From positions 53,207,727-53,271,726 of the forward strand of contig NC_133771.1 of NCBI RefSeq assembly GCF_003597395.2: a stretch of 64,000 bases of DNA. Reading direction: 5' to 3'. The notes beneath the pieces are model-generated. The model worked only from the letters and a program-made list of their open reading frames with translations, did no database searches and was not told the origin of the DNA. Of this stretch, positions 36,405-49,214 are shown in pieces. The translations under genes were made by a program, and so were the position numbers. This stretch comes from Chelonoidis abingdonii. Lineage: Eukaryota > Chordata > Testudines > Testudinidae. Every line of letters begins with the position of its first letter. Positions within the stretch are counted from its first letter, which is position 1.

Positions 36405-38582
36405 CAGACAGGTAGCCGTGTTAAAAAGCAGCAAAGAGTCCTGTGGCACCTTATAGGCCTGGTCTACACTACGCGTTTAAACCAAATTTAGCAGCTTTAA
36501 ACCGAATTAATCCTGCACCCGTCCACACAATGAGGCCCTTTATATCGATATAAAGGGCTCTTTAAACCGATTTCTGTATTCCTCCCCAACGAGAGGAGTA
36601 GCGCTGAAATCGATATTGCTATGTCGGATTAGGGTTCGTGTGGCCGCAAATCAACGGTATTGGCTTCCGGACGGTATCCCATAGTGCACCATTGTGACCG
36701 CTCTGGAAAGCAATCTGAACTCCGATGCACTGGCCAGATAGACAGGAAAAGCCCTGCGAACTTTTGAATTTCATTTCATGTTTACCCAGCGTGGAGCTCT
36801 GATCAGCACGGGTGGCGATGCAGTCTCAAATCCAAAAAGAGCTCCAGCATGGACTGTACGGGAGATACTGGATCTGATCGCTGTATGGGGAGACAAATCT
36901 GTTTTTTCACAGCTCTATTACAGAAGATGAAATGACAAAGCAGTTGAAAAAATCTCCAAGCTATGATAGACAGAAGCCACAGCACAGTGCTGTGTGACAA
37001 GCATAATGGAAAGCCAAAGAATCAAATGGTCGCTCATGGAGGAGGAGGGAGGGGGACTGAGGACTCCAGCTATCCCACAGTCCCCGCTAGTCTCTGAAAG
37101 CATTTGCATTCTGGCTAGCTCCCATGCCTGAAGGGTCAAATACATTTTCCGGGGCGATGTTTCGGGTATTGTCGTCAATTTTACACCCTTCCCCCCAAAG
37201 AAAGGAGAAAAAAATGGTGGGTTGCCTTTTTCATGTCACCTATGTCTATGAATCTGCTGGTAGATGCGCGGCACTGTGCAGCAGTGACACCAGGCATCCC
37301 CTTCTCCGGTGGCAGATTGTACATATGACTCTATCCATCGTCGTCATCGCCCATGAGCTCCTCCGGCTGTCTCGGTGAGGACCTGGGTTAAACATGGGTA
37401 TGACTCCTGGCATTCCCAGCAATTGGTACGAAGGTCTGCGTAACCATCTCATCATAGCAACTGGAGCTGGTCCTTCAGCCCCCCTCTTCATATCTAAGAA
37501 AAGCATCGGCTCACTGGCCTGACTATTCATAGCAGCGAGCTGGGCTCTCTCCCCGAACCCTTTAATGTCTGCCTGCTTTATAGCAGCGAGGCTTCCTCCC
37601 TCATTTATCTCACTAAAGTCAGTGTTTTCTTATCCCTGCATTCTTTATTACTTCATCACACAATGGGGGGCACTGCCACGGTAGCCCCAGGAGGATTGGG
37701 GGAGGAGGAAGCAACGGTGGGGGTTGTTGCAAGGCACCCCCTCGAATTGATGCAGGCTCAGCATTCTGCGGATCTTGGGTCTGATCGGAAACGGCTGTCC
37801 ACTCTGGTTCTTCCATACACTTGGCACCATATTATAGCAGTACTCATCCTCATTTTTAGGCAAAAGCATAAAAGCAGGGAAGACCAGGAGTGCTTTCCCA
37901 TTTTTGTCATGCGCCCGCTGTGGCCGACCTCAGCCAGGAGCCCTGACAGCAGTAGACAGTACCAGAACTGACTGATAACCGTCCTTCATCACCAATTACA
38001 ATGGCATGGCAGACAGTGCAATAGGGATGGTAACATCGTTCTGCTATCTTGACAAAGCAAAGGATGGTGCTGTGTAGCACTGCAGCTAACGTGTCCGTCA
38101 GGAGCATCCACGATCAACATACGTGACAGTGGACCAAAAGCAAAACGGGCTCCCTGCTGCCATGCTGATGCGTCTGCCAGGCATTCCAGGAAAAAGGCAC
38201 GAAATGATTGTCTGCTGTTGCTTTCACGGAGGAAGGATTGGTGATGACATTTACCAGAATCAACCCGCGACACGTTTTTGCCCATTGGATCTCAACCAGT
38301 AATTCCAATGACGGCAGAGACTGCGGGAACTATGGGATAGCTACGGGATAGCTACCCACAGTGAAATGCTCCGGAAATCAACGCTAGCCTCGGTACATGG
38401 ACACACACCGCCCAATTAATGTGCTTAGTGTGGCCGCGTGCACTCGACTTTATACAATCTGTTTTACAAAACCGGTTTATGTAAAACTGGAATAATCCTG
38501 TAGTGTAGACATACCCATAGACTAACAGACTTTTTGGAGCATGAGCTTTCATGGGTGAATACTCACTTCATCGGATGCATGT
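36405..38582 (-). mobile_element. Penelope-derived monomer split by a DNA transposon
   Basis: Flanked by 13-bp CATTTTTAAATAT (36392-36404 and 38583-38595). The two pieces, 36405-36455 and 38520-38582, join to a 114-bp unit containing CAGACAGGTAGCCGTGTT, GCAAAGAGTCCTGTGGCACC and GGAGCATGAGCTTTCATG. On the minus strand the core reads CCGATGA, hairpin, GAAAGCTC. The 2.06 kb insertion at 36456-38516 interrupts it. Confidence 0.85.
36456..38516 (+). mobile_element. Harbinger-like element, 2.06 kb, with Myb/SANT remnant
   Basis: Ends GGCCTGGTCTACACTACG and TGTAGTGTAGACATACCC are near-inverted, with a 3-bp duplication ATA (36453-36455, 38517-38519), the length left by PIF/Harbinger elements. On the plus strand about 36838-36925 encodes RAPAWTVREILDLIAVWGDK, like the Myb/SANT-like DNA-binding protein of these elements; stops follow. 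The rest has only broken frames. The plus ORF 37663-37971 (102 residues) and the minus ORFs inside are not recognisable proteins. It needs a transposase in trans. Confidence 0.7.
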
Positions 38583-38756
38583 CATTTTTAAATATTGACT
38601 CATAACCCATGCTGCTTGATTCAATTTTTTGTTGCCTGTAGACAAATAAGTGATTAAACACTACATAGAGTGGTTGCCATTAAAGTCCATATTTACCAGC
38701 AGTAGAACATGGGACTGTTCTCCTATGCCTTGAACCTTTTGTTGTCACTTATAGGT

Positions 38757-40290
38757 TATTATAGAATCACAGAATATCAGGGTTGGAAGGGACCTCAGGG
38801 AGGTCATCTTGTCCAACCCTCTGCTCAAAGCAGGACCAATCCCCAACTAAATCATCCCAGCCAGGGCTTTGTCAAGCCTGACCTTAAAAACCTCAAGGAA
38901 GGAGACTTACCATCTCCCTATGTAACCCATTCCAGTGCTTCACCACTGTCCTATTGAAAAAGTTTTTCCTAGTATCCAAACTAAACCTCCCCCACTGCAA
39001 CTTGAGATCGTTACTCCTTGTTCTGTCATCTACTACCACTGAGAACTGTCGAGCGCCATCCTTTTTGGAACGCCCCTTCAAGTAGTTGAAAGCAGCTATC
39101 AAATCCCCCCTCACTCTTCTCTTCTGCAGACTAAACAATCCAAGTTCCCTCAGCCTCTCCTCATAAGTCATGTGCTCCAGCCCCCTAATCATTTTTGTTG
39201 CCTTCCGCTGGACTCTTTCCAATTTTTCCACATCCTCCTTGTAGCGTGGGGCCCAAAATTGGACACAGTACTGCAGATGAGGCCTCACCAATGCCGAATA
39301 GAGGGAAATGATCATGTCCCTCGATCTGCTGGCAATGCTCTGTTGTATCAACCAGGCAAGTTACTAACAACTTCAACAGACTTTATTTTTACAGTGGAAA
39401 CCTCTGTACCAAGCTGCTGTTGCACCCTCTGTAACTCTCACTCAGCCTCCTCAACTCCTATCCCCTCCTTCCTGTTTCCTGTCCTTTCCGACTCCTGACA
39501 GCCAGTGCTCCCTGTTCTATTAATTACAAGCACATCTAAACACCACATGCTCCTACTTATACAGCCCAAAATACTGTTAGCCTTCTTGGTAACAAGGGCA
39601 CAACTTGACTCATATCCAGGTTCTCGTCCACTGTAACCTCTAGGTCCTTTTCTGCAGAACTGTTGCCTAGCCACTCGGTCCCTAGTCTGTAGTAGTGCAT
39701 GGGATTCTTCCGTCCTAAGTGCAGGACTCTGCACTTGTCCTTGTTGAACTTCATCGGGTTTCTTTTGGCCCAATCCTCTAATTTGTCTAGGTCCCTCTGT
39801 ATCCTACCCCTACCCTTCAGCGTTTCTACCACTCTTTCCAGTTTAGTGTCATCTGGAACCTTGCTGAGAGTGCAGTCCATGCCATCCTCCAGATCATTAA
39901 TGAAGATATTGAACAAAACCAGCCCCAGGATCAATTCTTGGAGCACTCCACTTGATACCAGCTGCCAACTAGACATGGAGCCATTGATCACTACCTGTTA
40001 AGCTTGACGATCTAGCCAGCTTTCTATCCACCTTATAGTCCATTCATCCAGCCCATACTTGTTTAACTTCCTGGCAAGAATACTGTGGGAGACTGTATCA
40101 AAAGCTTTGCTAAAGTCAAGGAATAACATGTCCACTGCTTTCCCCTCATCCACAGAGCCAGTTAACTCATCATAGAAAGCAATTAGGTTAGTCAGGCATG
40201 ACTTGCCCTTGGTGACTGTTCCTGATCACTTTCCTGTCCTTGAAGTGCTTCAAAATTGATTCCTTGAGGACCTGCTCCATGATTTTTTTG
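38757..40290 (-). mobile_element. CR1 LINE, 5'-truncated
   Basis: The 3' end is at 38757, where the minus strand closes GATATTCTGTGATTCTATAA (CR1 octamer tail). Reverse transcriptase frames follow from 40290: KIMEQVLKES, then [10 protein letters not shown] near the RT core, INDLEDGMDCTLSKVPDDTKLE (the YADD-like box region), WAKRNPMKFNKDKC and [19 protein letters not shown]. The last two ORFs cover 39991-39557 and 39351-38893. Only a few stops and frameshifts are present, making it the youngest CR1 in the window. The 5' part is lost, as is usual for CR1. Confidence 0.92.
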
Positions 40291-42599
40291 TGTGTGTGGC
40301 TGCACTAATGCAGACCATCTGTGGGATAAATGACTCTCCTGCACAAGTTCTTTAGAACTAGGCACATCTAGCCCTAAGAAAACATGAGTTCATTGTGTAA
40401 TAACCACATACACACATACCTTTTTCTGTTTAAATGTGGACATAATCTATTTTGTTGTTGAGTTGGAGGAGGGGAGAGGTTTGCCCCACACCCAGCTGTA
40501 CCATTTTACAAAGCCCTTTAAAGAATTCTGTCTAACCTGTGTTTATTTTTCTTTTTAAAAAGTAGCACTCAAATTTGGATTTTACTGGAACTCCACATTC
40601 ACTTTGTGATTTAAAACTGAGTTTGGGATATACTAAGCAATGATGATGTAGGGATCAAGAGGGAAACAGCCAAAACAGCTACACAGAAACAATTATTGGT
40701 GACAAAGTCCCAGATAATATGCCGGCATCCTCCTCTTGAGAAGAGAATCTTCCTTATTTCCCCATTCCGAGAATCCAGAAAGAAGGGGCTCCCTCCCTCC
40801 CCAGCTGATAGAGAAAAAAACTATCATTATCCATCAGGAGCTCAAAGAATCGGCAGTTGCTGACAGCCTGCCAGCTCTTATACTGTGGATATCTTAAAGA
40901 GAAGATTGCCAAGTAAAAAAAAAATGTGAGTTACATTGGGGTGGGGGAGTCAGTGTATGCATGAGTCAGATCATCTGAGAGAAGCAACAGCAAGGGCTGT
41001 GGTAGTGGTAAAAACTGGGTGTGGGGGTTACTACATCTGAGTAGCTACTGACACTGGTATTAGCAGAGGTAATGGCTCTTCCCTGCTCCTCTCCTTAACC
41101 TTGTATTAGCAGGAAATGTCTCAGAGTTACTGTTTCTGGACTACACACACCATGCTTATAACATCTTTACAACATCTAAAAGTCTGTTGGTTGATTTACA
41201 GAACAATTAGAGATGTAGGATGGGATTTTCAAAAGCAAGGTGCAAAGGTCTCATTTAAATGCTTAGAATCTAGTTCTAGCTGTCATGTAACTAGAAAAGG
41301 TAGGCGGTATGGGGTGAGGAAGGACATGGGTTACAGCAGTGAGGTCATGTGGTTACTCACTTGACACATGAAAAAATCTTGATCACTCAAATTAAAGAGT
41401 TTTTTAAAACTTTTCTTTTAGTAGTAATTATAAAGGTAAATGACAGCAAGACCAGCTTTTTGGAGAAATATGTCCATTTTTAGTAGTGATACCACCTTAG
41501 TTTTGAATAAATAGACTCATTGGGTAATAATGAGAAAAAAAATAACCAAGATGCAAGTCTGTATCTAAGCTACAAATGTTCCAGCAGACACAAGTGAACT
41601 TAGCAAAGGAAACTGAAATAAACATTTTCCTCTGGCAAATGTTCTATTTGCAAGGTGACAGGATGTATTGGCGGCATGAAAAGGTCTTAAACTTGATTTT
41701 AGAATTTTGGAAGTGATATCAGACAAAACATATATAAATGTCTTAACACAAGATGGAGAAATCAGCATGAATGTACCAGAACCAGCATCACTTAATATGT
41801 CCAGCAGCTCCTGAACAGAATTGCCAATATTCCTGTCTGCAGTGCCATGTACTGTAAGATTAATGCTATGAGCACTGAGCTAGTGTCTCTGATCTCACTC
41901 TGACTACATATATTAAAGACAGTAGTTCTGATCTAATTTACTAGCATTTCTTGTTTAACCAATTAACTAGGCTTCCAATGGAAGCTGTGTCTCATTACAT
42001 TAGAACATTTGTTCCTATTAAGATTTTGTACAACCTCTGCTGATGCCTTGGTGGTGTTGAAAGTAGAAATTTTCAGTTCTTGTTCAGGTGCACAGCAAAG
42101 GGATTCCAAACAGACAAAGTTTGTTTTAGGTCTCTAAGCTATCAAAGACTACAAGACTGGAAAACTGGCAGCACTGAAGATGAGGAAAGCTTGTTTCTTT
42201 CTCAAAGTGGTTCCTTTCTCTTTATTATTCCAAGTCCTGTTTCCTTGAGTACAGTAGAAGCAAAGAAAAGGAATCAATTCCTTTTTCAGAAATCCAAGCC
42301 TGCCCTCTCAGTGCACTCTGCCCAAAAGATACACTGTCTCTTGCCTTCATTCCTGGGCTTCAGTCACACTGCTTCTCCCGCTGTCATCTCCCTTTCTCAC
42401 GTTTTTCCACTTCTTTTCAAATAACTGACACACACAGCTACAAACAAATCAGTGCCCCAGTGCTTGCATTTGCAGCAGGAGTATGTGTGGGGGATGGAGA
42501 GGGAAAGCAGGGACATGACCTCCCCAATCAGTGGGGGCACAGAACTCCTCCAGTATCTATAGTTAGAGTTGCCCATCTCTTTCTATTGTAAGACTTTGT
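40291..42599. other. EYS intron, no gene seen
   Basis: No recognisable exon or repeat. The plus ORF at 42080-42424 (114 residues) is serine-rich with no domain and is taken as random. Confidence 0.5.
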
Positions 42600-43515
42600 T
42601 TTCAGTTCTTTAGATGACAAACTGAAACAGCTTGGGCTGAAATTTTCAATACAGAGTGTCTCAAGTTGATTTTTTTTTGAAAGTTTCAGCTAAAACATCA
42701 AGGTCTCTGCTCTGTTTTGCCATGTTAAAAAAATTTCTTACAACCATTTTTGAGTTGTAACTCCTTCATGATTTTGAGCAGCAATTTAAAATTTCTCAGG
42801 TGGTGGTGTCAGGAATGTGCTGTTTTTTTTCCAGCCCCTGTGAAAATTTGCCCAAATTTGCCCAAGTTATAAGCCTCTGAAATATTTCAGTTTGCATGTG
42901 CTCAGTAGAGACTTGTTAGCATTCTGCAGATAAATTCTCCAAAGATTCCATCTACACTGAGCATGCTCCATCCCTGCACAGCTCCTGTGTGTTGACCAGA
43001 CTATGTATGTACCAGCCTCCAAAGAGTAACCAAGCAGGCTGCATCCCGGGGCTGCAGGGGCTAAGCAGGACTCTCCCTGCATATTCTTCTCCGAACTTGT
43101 GGGGTCTGCTATGGCACCAGGCACAGGAACAGAGAAATTATATTTTCCAGTGTTCTCTATTCTCCTTTTCCCAGTACTCTTTCAGTATGTCCAAGAAGGA
43201 GTAATCAATCTGATTCAAATGCAAATGGGTAAGGAAATGAGGTGAGAGGGTGGGTGGGTTGTGGAGGGGAAAGAGATGCAGGATGACAAGTCAGGGGATA
43301 GGAGCCGTGGAGGAGAAGAGGCAGGAGTAGAGAAGGGTGGAAGATGGAGAAGAGAATAGGAAAAGGAGGGTGATAGTAGCTGGTTGAGAGGATAGAAGAA
43401 GGTGAGGATAGGAAGGTGAGGGAAAGAAAGGCAGAATCTGGGAATACATGAGCAGGAGATGGACTGAAGAGGAGATGGGAGGAAAGGAGCAGGTGGGGAA
43501 AGAGACTGGGGAGTG
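42600..43515 (+). repeat. Dispersed repeat family X, copy 2, with GA-rich tract
   Basis: Same ordered words as copy 1 at 24780. The distal part (43210-43515) is strongly purine-biased (GGAGGGG, GAAGAGG words). Minus-strand ORFs of 123 and 127 residues here are proline/serine/leucine-rich shadows of that tract. The unit stops where the CR1 fragment begins. Confidence 0.7.
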
Positions 43516-43519
43516 GGAA

Positions 43520-44400
43520 AGGACAATTTAAAGATGACACCAAGCTGAGAGGGGTTGCAAGCATGCTGGCAGACAAAATTAGAATTCAAAATGACCATGA
43601 CAAATTAGAGAATTGCTCTGAAATCAACAAAATGAAATTCAGTAAGGATACATGAAATGTACTAAACTTACATTTAGAAAAGCAGAACTACAAAATATGG
43701 AATAGCTGGCTGGGTAGTAATACTGCTGAAAAGGATCTGGAAGTTATAGTGGATCACAAATTGAATATGTCAATTATGTGATGCTGTTGTGAAAAAGGCT
43801 AATATCATTCTGGGGTCTATTGACAGAAGTGCTTTATATAAGTCATGGGAGGTAATTATACCACTCTGCTAGGCACTGGTGAAGCCTCAGGTGGAGTACT
43901 TTGTCCAACTCTGGGCACTGCACTTTAGGAAAGATATGGATAAATTGGAGAGAGTCCAGAGGAAAGCTACAAAAATGACAAAGGGTTTAGAAAATCTATG
44001 AGGAAAGGTGAACAAAAACGAGTATATTTAGTCTTGAGAAAAGAAGACTGAGGTAGGACTTGATATCAGTCTTCAAATATGTTACCGGTTGTTATACAGA
44101 GGATGATGATCAAATGTTTTTTCATGACTACCGAAGGTAGTACAGGAAGTAATGGGCTTAGTCTGAAGCAAGGGAGATTTAGGTCAGATATTAGAAAAAA
44201 CTTTATAATTATAAGGGTAGTTATGCTCTGGAATAGGCTTCCAATGGAAACTGTGGAATTTCCATCATTGGAAGCTTTTAAGAAGAGCTTGGACAAACAC
44301 CTCTCAGGGATAGTCTACGTATATTTGGTCCTGCCTCAGGTCAGTCATCTGGACTTGATGATCTCTAAAGGTCCCTTCCAGCTCTACATTTCTATGTCCC
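43520..44400 (+). mobile_element. CR1 LINE 3' fragment
   Basis: Plus-strand CR1 ORF2 C-terminus: 'gatgacaccaagctgagagggg', 'gaaaaggatctgg', 'tggagagagtccagaggaaagctac', and a frame with LKQGRFRSDIRKNF and VMLWNRLPMETVEFPSLEAFKKSLDKHL. The 3' UTR ends GGTCCCTTCCAGCTCTACATTTCTATG. Frameshifted and dead. Confidence 0.88.
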
Positions 44401-47400
44401 TCTAGTAGCTGGTCTGCATAAAACATATCAGCTTTTTACTGTTACAAGTTACTCAATTAACTCAAATTGTAGAAGACTGTGTTGCATATCTAAGGGTCAG
44501 AATCCTGCTGAAGACCTATGTGAGGAGTCAATATGGTTCCGCTTGATGGTTGCCTGCCCCCTCCCCCCACAAAAAAAGTACATTTAAATTGCAGAGAAAA
44601 AACAGTTGAAGAATTATAAGACTGCAAATTCAAGCATTCATAAGTTAGGAAATGAACAACTAAAGTTGCCCATGGAACTTTAATTCAACCTCCATATGCA
44701 TTATGCTACAGTCTTTAATTACATGATCTCATACTATTATTTCCACAGAACCCCTATATGAGTCATTCAGTATTTCTTTTTATCTTCCCAAATTAATGTG
44801 TAGCTCTAGGCCTTATTTACCTAAGTACACAAGCCAAACCCTACACTGAACACAAAATTATTAATTTCCTCTTTGGTGTTTCTATGGTGCTCTTATCATA
44901 GAGTTTCACAAACTGTAAGAATAGATGATATTATCTCCATTTTACAGCTGAAGCACAGAAAGATTAAGTTCAAAGCTGTCATAAGTGTCTACTAATTTTG
45001 GATGACCAATTTATGAAACATGAGGTCTGATTTATCAGAATACTCAGCAATCTATAGCACTTTATATATTCAGACCAGAGATCTCATTGACCTCAGTTGC
45101 AGTTGTGGGCACTCACCACTTGTGCAAATCACAGTTCACAGGCACTCAGAAAATGAAAAACACACTGGATTAATGACCAATGAAAATTTTGTTTTAAGCA
45201 TTTGTCCAGCATCCCTTAGGAACTCTGAGGCGGAACCAAAGATAAAATCCAGTTCTTCAGGATGACATTCAAGCACTGTGTTAAACATGAGACCATGTTT
45301 TTGCTTCCTGCAATCCCCTGTCTCAGTCACAACACTCTTTCCAATTTATTCAACAAACAAAGAAAGGGTGCCAGAGGCAACAGCCTCCTTCACTATACAG
45401 CCCTGATTAATTCCCAGAACACCATCCATTCTGTGCACTGAATGAGGCAGTGATGCAGTGCAAAAAAAGAGCATGTGACCACATAACTCAAGACTATATC
45501 ATTATGTACATGGACAAGTGGCAGGAATTAAGATTGCACAAATAATCTTACCCAGACTTTTCTTAAATTTTGAGAGCTTGACTTTGTAGTCATTATGTTT
45601 TTTAAATAAAGTTTTAAATAAAGCTTTTAGAAATATTATATATGATGAATTGTGTATTCTGTGTATAGTTCACAATGTAGTCTACTGGCTTGTCAAAGTA
45701 CATGTGGCTGAATGACAAAAATATATATAATTTCAAAAAGATATAAATACATATTCTCCCTAAGTGTTGCCTGTATGTGATAAACGTAGATTGAGGTTAA
45801 TTGTTCCTAAAACCAGTCCAAATTATCGAACCATTTATACCATATACACTGAAAAAAAAACTGTTAACACTACAGGAAATAGTTGAAATAAAAGGCTTCA
45901 TAGCTTAATTACTTAAATATTTAGTGGCTTAATGCTGTAAAATGACTATTAAGACAAGTGGAAATAAAAAAAAAAAGCTGTGGTAGGCTGTGTGTGGTTG
46001 AAACATTTTTTTAATGCTCTACAAACTATTTACATTAGGGTGCTTTTTCTTTGAAATAGTATGTCTGTTGGAAACACCTAGCAGTTGGCCAGTGTTTCTG
46101 CCAAATAATTCACTGGCTGTTGGTTGATTTTTTTGTAGACATCTCAGCAAAGGAGAATTTTGAGGAGAGACTTGATGGAGAAGAGGGTAATGGCCTTGCA
46201 GATCAATTCAGAGAGTGGAAGGAAGCACCTAGATGTTTGGGGAAGAGGTGAGCAAGTGGTAGTCAATGTGGGCATCCTTGATTTGTAGAAAGAAAGATAG
46301 AAATGTGAAGAGCCATGAAGCTTGCATTTGATGGAGCGGAAAAAGGAGAGACAATGTAGGAATTCAAAAAAAGAGTCAGTGCAACAAAAAAGGACGATGC
46401 TTTCAGTAACTCATTTTCAATGGACTTGGGGTGGGGGCAATGTAGATGCCGGAAGGTCACAGAGGAAGAGAATGGGTGGGGTTGAGAACTGGAGGATAGT
46501 TTAACCATATGAAGAGTGAGAAGAGGTGATGTTTTACAATCTAATGGAAGAAAAAGTAGCAAGGCTTGGACACCCAGTTTATGGCACGAGGTGACAGGGA
46601 GGGCGAGTTTGATTAAATTGGATATATAAATAAATACTTTTAAACTAATCAATTGACTAATGTGTGTAACGAGAGTTTCAGAACATGTGAAACACTGTAT
46701 AATTGCTAAGTATTATTATTTCATATTAACAGCTTTTTTTTCTGTACACTGAATTTAGTTTTCCAAAGTATCACATTTTACAGTACTGTACTACTTTGTA
46801 GGCACCAAAAAATTTGTTTTAATAGCACTTTTTAAAGGTTACACAAAGCAGCTACAGCTTGGTGCATTAGTAAGGGACATACTGTAAGTTCTTTTTAATG
46901 CCTTGGAAAATACTGTGCCATGGTTTAATTTCTCAGAAGTGCAATAATCTGATGCAATGCTGAATGCTATTAAGAGACCAAAAGGCACAAGATTCCTTGC
47001 TAAGATTAAAAAAAGGCACTTAGTTTAAACTATTTGGTCCACTAAGTTATGAAGTTTTCAGCTCACAAGAGAATTTAAAGTACACTCATCATTTGGAATA
47101 AATCTCTGTAGCACAGCTACTTTACACCAATCTAAAATACACAGTAAAAGTATAAAGAAATATACTGTTTTAAAAAATGAATGTTCCAGATGCCAATTTA
47201 TATTTTATTTTTAAACAACTAAAACTGAAATTTATTTTTAACTTGGTCCTGTCAGATTATATAGCCAGTAGGGAAGGTAGAAAGAGGTAAAAGCTTTTTA
47301 TAAAATCTTTCACAAACATTTTCACAAATTAATTTTGTGTGGTTCCCAACATCTCAAAATTTTATTTTCTTCTATGGGCCCAAAGATTTCTGAAATATTT

Positions 47401-47543
47401 TGTAGAATGGGTTGTGAAATTTATTTTCATATCAAAATTCTGTGATTTTTTCAATGTCACTCCATTCTAAAGGCATCCCAAAATCACTACAGTAGACAAC
47501 TTGTCAAATTTGGATTGTGGATGGAAGACAGGGAGAGAGAGAG
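44401..47543. other. EYS intron with old repeat relics
   Basis: Mostly AT-rich and unassigned. 45350-45470 is an inverted fragment of family X (compare 25570-25650). 45018-45160 has the look of the old palindromic repeats. 46130-46600 is G-rich on the plus strand ('agggtaatggccttgcag') and may be an ancient repeat. No exon found. Confidence 0.45.
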
Positions 47544-48215
47544 CAGGGCCGCCCGGGGGGGGGCAAGTGGGCCAATTTGCCCGGGCTCCACAGGAGCCCC
47601 CACGAGAATGTCTGAGGCTCACGCTGGCCCTGCCCCCGCCTCCACCTTCCCCCATCCCCTGGGGAGTCAGCGCACCATGTCCAAGAGTGGCCCTGGACAG
47701 CACTAAAGCAGCGTAGCTCCAGCGGTGCCTGAGCTCCTTCCGCTCAGATCCATGTGGTAAGGGGGCGGGGCTGTGAGCTGCAGCCAAGCGGCGGGAGCTC
47801 AGGTCCTGTGGAGCCAGGCCACTGCAGCGCTGTTCAGGGCCACTCCTGGACGCGGCGTGCTGAGGCTCTGGGAGAGGGAGGAGGCAGGGGTAAGCAGCAT
47901 GGTAAGGGGGCAGGGGCTGGGGGGGTTCAAAAAGAGGCAGGGAGGGAGCAGAGGTTCAGGGGGGCAGTCAGGGAACAGGGAATGGGGGATAGGATTGTGG
48001 GCATTCTGGGAGTCTGTCAGGACTCGGTGTGGGAGTGGGGGTGGATAGACGTCGGGGCAGTCAGGGGACAGAGAGCAGGTGAGGTTGGTGGGGGTGAGGT
48101 TCCAGGGGGGTGGAAGTGGGTCAGGGATTTTGAGAAGGGCAGTCGAGGGGCAGGAAGTGGTTGGGGGTCAGATAGTGGGCAGGCCAGACTGTTTGGGGAG
48201 GCACAGCCTTCGCTA
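47544..48215 (+). repeat. GC- and G-rich repeat with hAT-like left end
   Basis: Begins CAGGGCCGCCCGGGG and GGCAAGTGGGCCAATTTGCCC, like the MITE at 49682. A CpG-rich block follows (47540-47870), then a G-rich run of GGGGCAGTCAGGG-like units (about 47960-48180). Plus-strand ORFs of up to 155 residues are glycine/arginine-rich shadows. The right terminus is missing. Confidence 0.55.
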
Positions 48216-48542
48216 CTCTAAAGCTCATTCAGCAGTTTGAGGCTGGCAGACAGCTATTTAACACAAAAAGCCAAGCTGTTATCTTTTCCATTAGGGCTAC
48301 CATCCCTTTCACTTCTCAAATGCCAAATTATAGTCTACATTTAATTTCAGTGCCATAGGGAGAGTCACATCAGGGGAGGGTAGCTTCATTAAAATTAGCC
48401 ACTTTAGATTAACAGTGATAGAGCCAAGAGAGTCATGGGGGAGGGATCACATGAGAAGACCTACACCACCTACCTTCTTCCCAACCCTACCAAGGGAGAC
48501 TCCCCTCCCCCGCATTCCCCGAGGCTCCCAGAGGGGTTAATT

Positions 48543-48767
48543 CAGTGGTTCTCAAACTTTTGCACTGGTGACCCCTTTCACATAGCAAAATCTGAGTGTG
48601 ACCCCCCCCTCCTCCTTATAAATTAAAAACACTTTTGTATATATTTAACACTATTATAAATGCTGGAGGCAAAGCAGGGTTTGAGGTGGAGGCTGACAGC
48701 TCGCAACTCCCAGTAATAACCTCGTGACCCCATGATGGGGTCCTGGCCCCCAGTTTGAGAACCCCTG
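48543..48767. mobile_element. hAT MITE with 8-bp target duplication
   Basis: Ends CAGTGGTTCTCAAACTTTTG and CAGTTTGAGAACCCCTG. Flanked by GGTTAATT at 48535-48542 and 48768-48775. Non-coding, 225 bp. Confidence 0.92.
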
Positions 48768-48954
48768 GGTTAATTTAAGTTTAGCACCCTGTGTCCATTC
48801 ACGTGCATGTGCTATTTTGAGCATTTCAGTTTTCACAATATAGGCTTATCCCAGATTCTGGAACAAGCTCAAATGCTCAGTTCGTGGAGCAGGTACATAA
48901 GCTATACTAAAGACAAACCCACAGTAACTGTCTCCAGTTTGTGAGGGATCCCAT

Positions 48955-49214
48955 GGAGCCAATCTCTAGGAAACAGATAAATTCATGGAGGTTAAGTCCA
49001 CTAATGGCTATTAGCCAGAATGGGTAAGGAATGGTGTCCCTAGCCTCTGTTTGTCAGAGGGTGGAGATGGATGGCAGGAGAGAGATCACGTGATCACTGT
49101 TAGGTTCACTCCCTCTGGGGTACTTGGCATTGGCCACTGTCGGTAGACAGGATACTGGGCTGGATGGACCTTTGGTCTGACCCAGTATGGCCACTCTTAT
49201 GTTCTTATGTTCTT
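48955..49214 (+). mobile_element. CR1 3' UTR fragment
   Basis: Ends GACAGGATACTGGGCTGGATGGACC, 'tttggtctgacccagtatgg', and an octamer tail of ATGTTCTT units. Only the 3' UTR is present, as with severe 5' truncation. Confidence 0.88.

Noticed and set aside
37663..37971. 102-residue plus ORF in the 2-kb DNA transposon
   Set aside because: Does not resemble transposase or Myb/SANT; the neighbouring coding trace is in another frame and broken.
43205..43598. Overlapping minus ORFs of 123 and 127 residues rich in Pro, Ser and Leu
   Set aside because: Both are complements of a polypurine tract in a dispersed repeat.
47754..48221. 155-residue plus-strand ORF
   Set aside because: Low-complexity Gly/Arg/Gln translation of a G-rich repeat; no domain or splice context.
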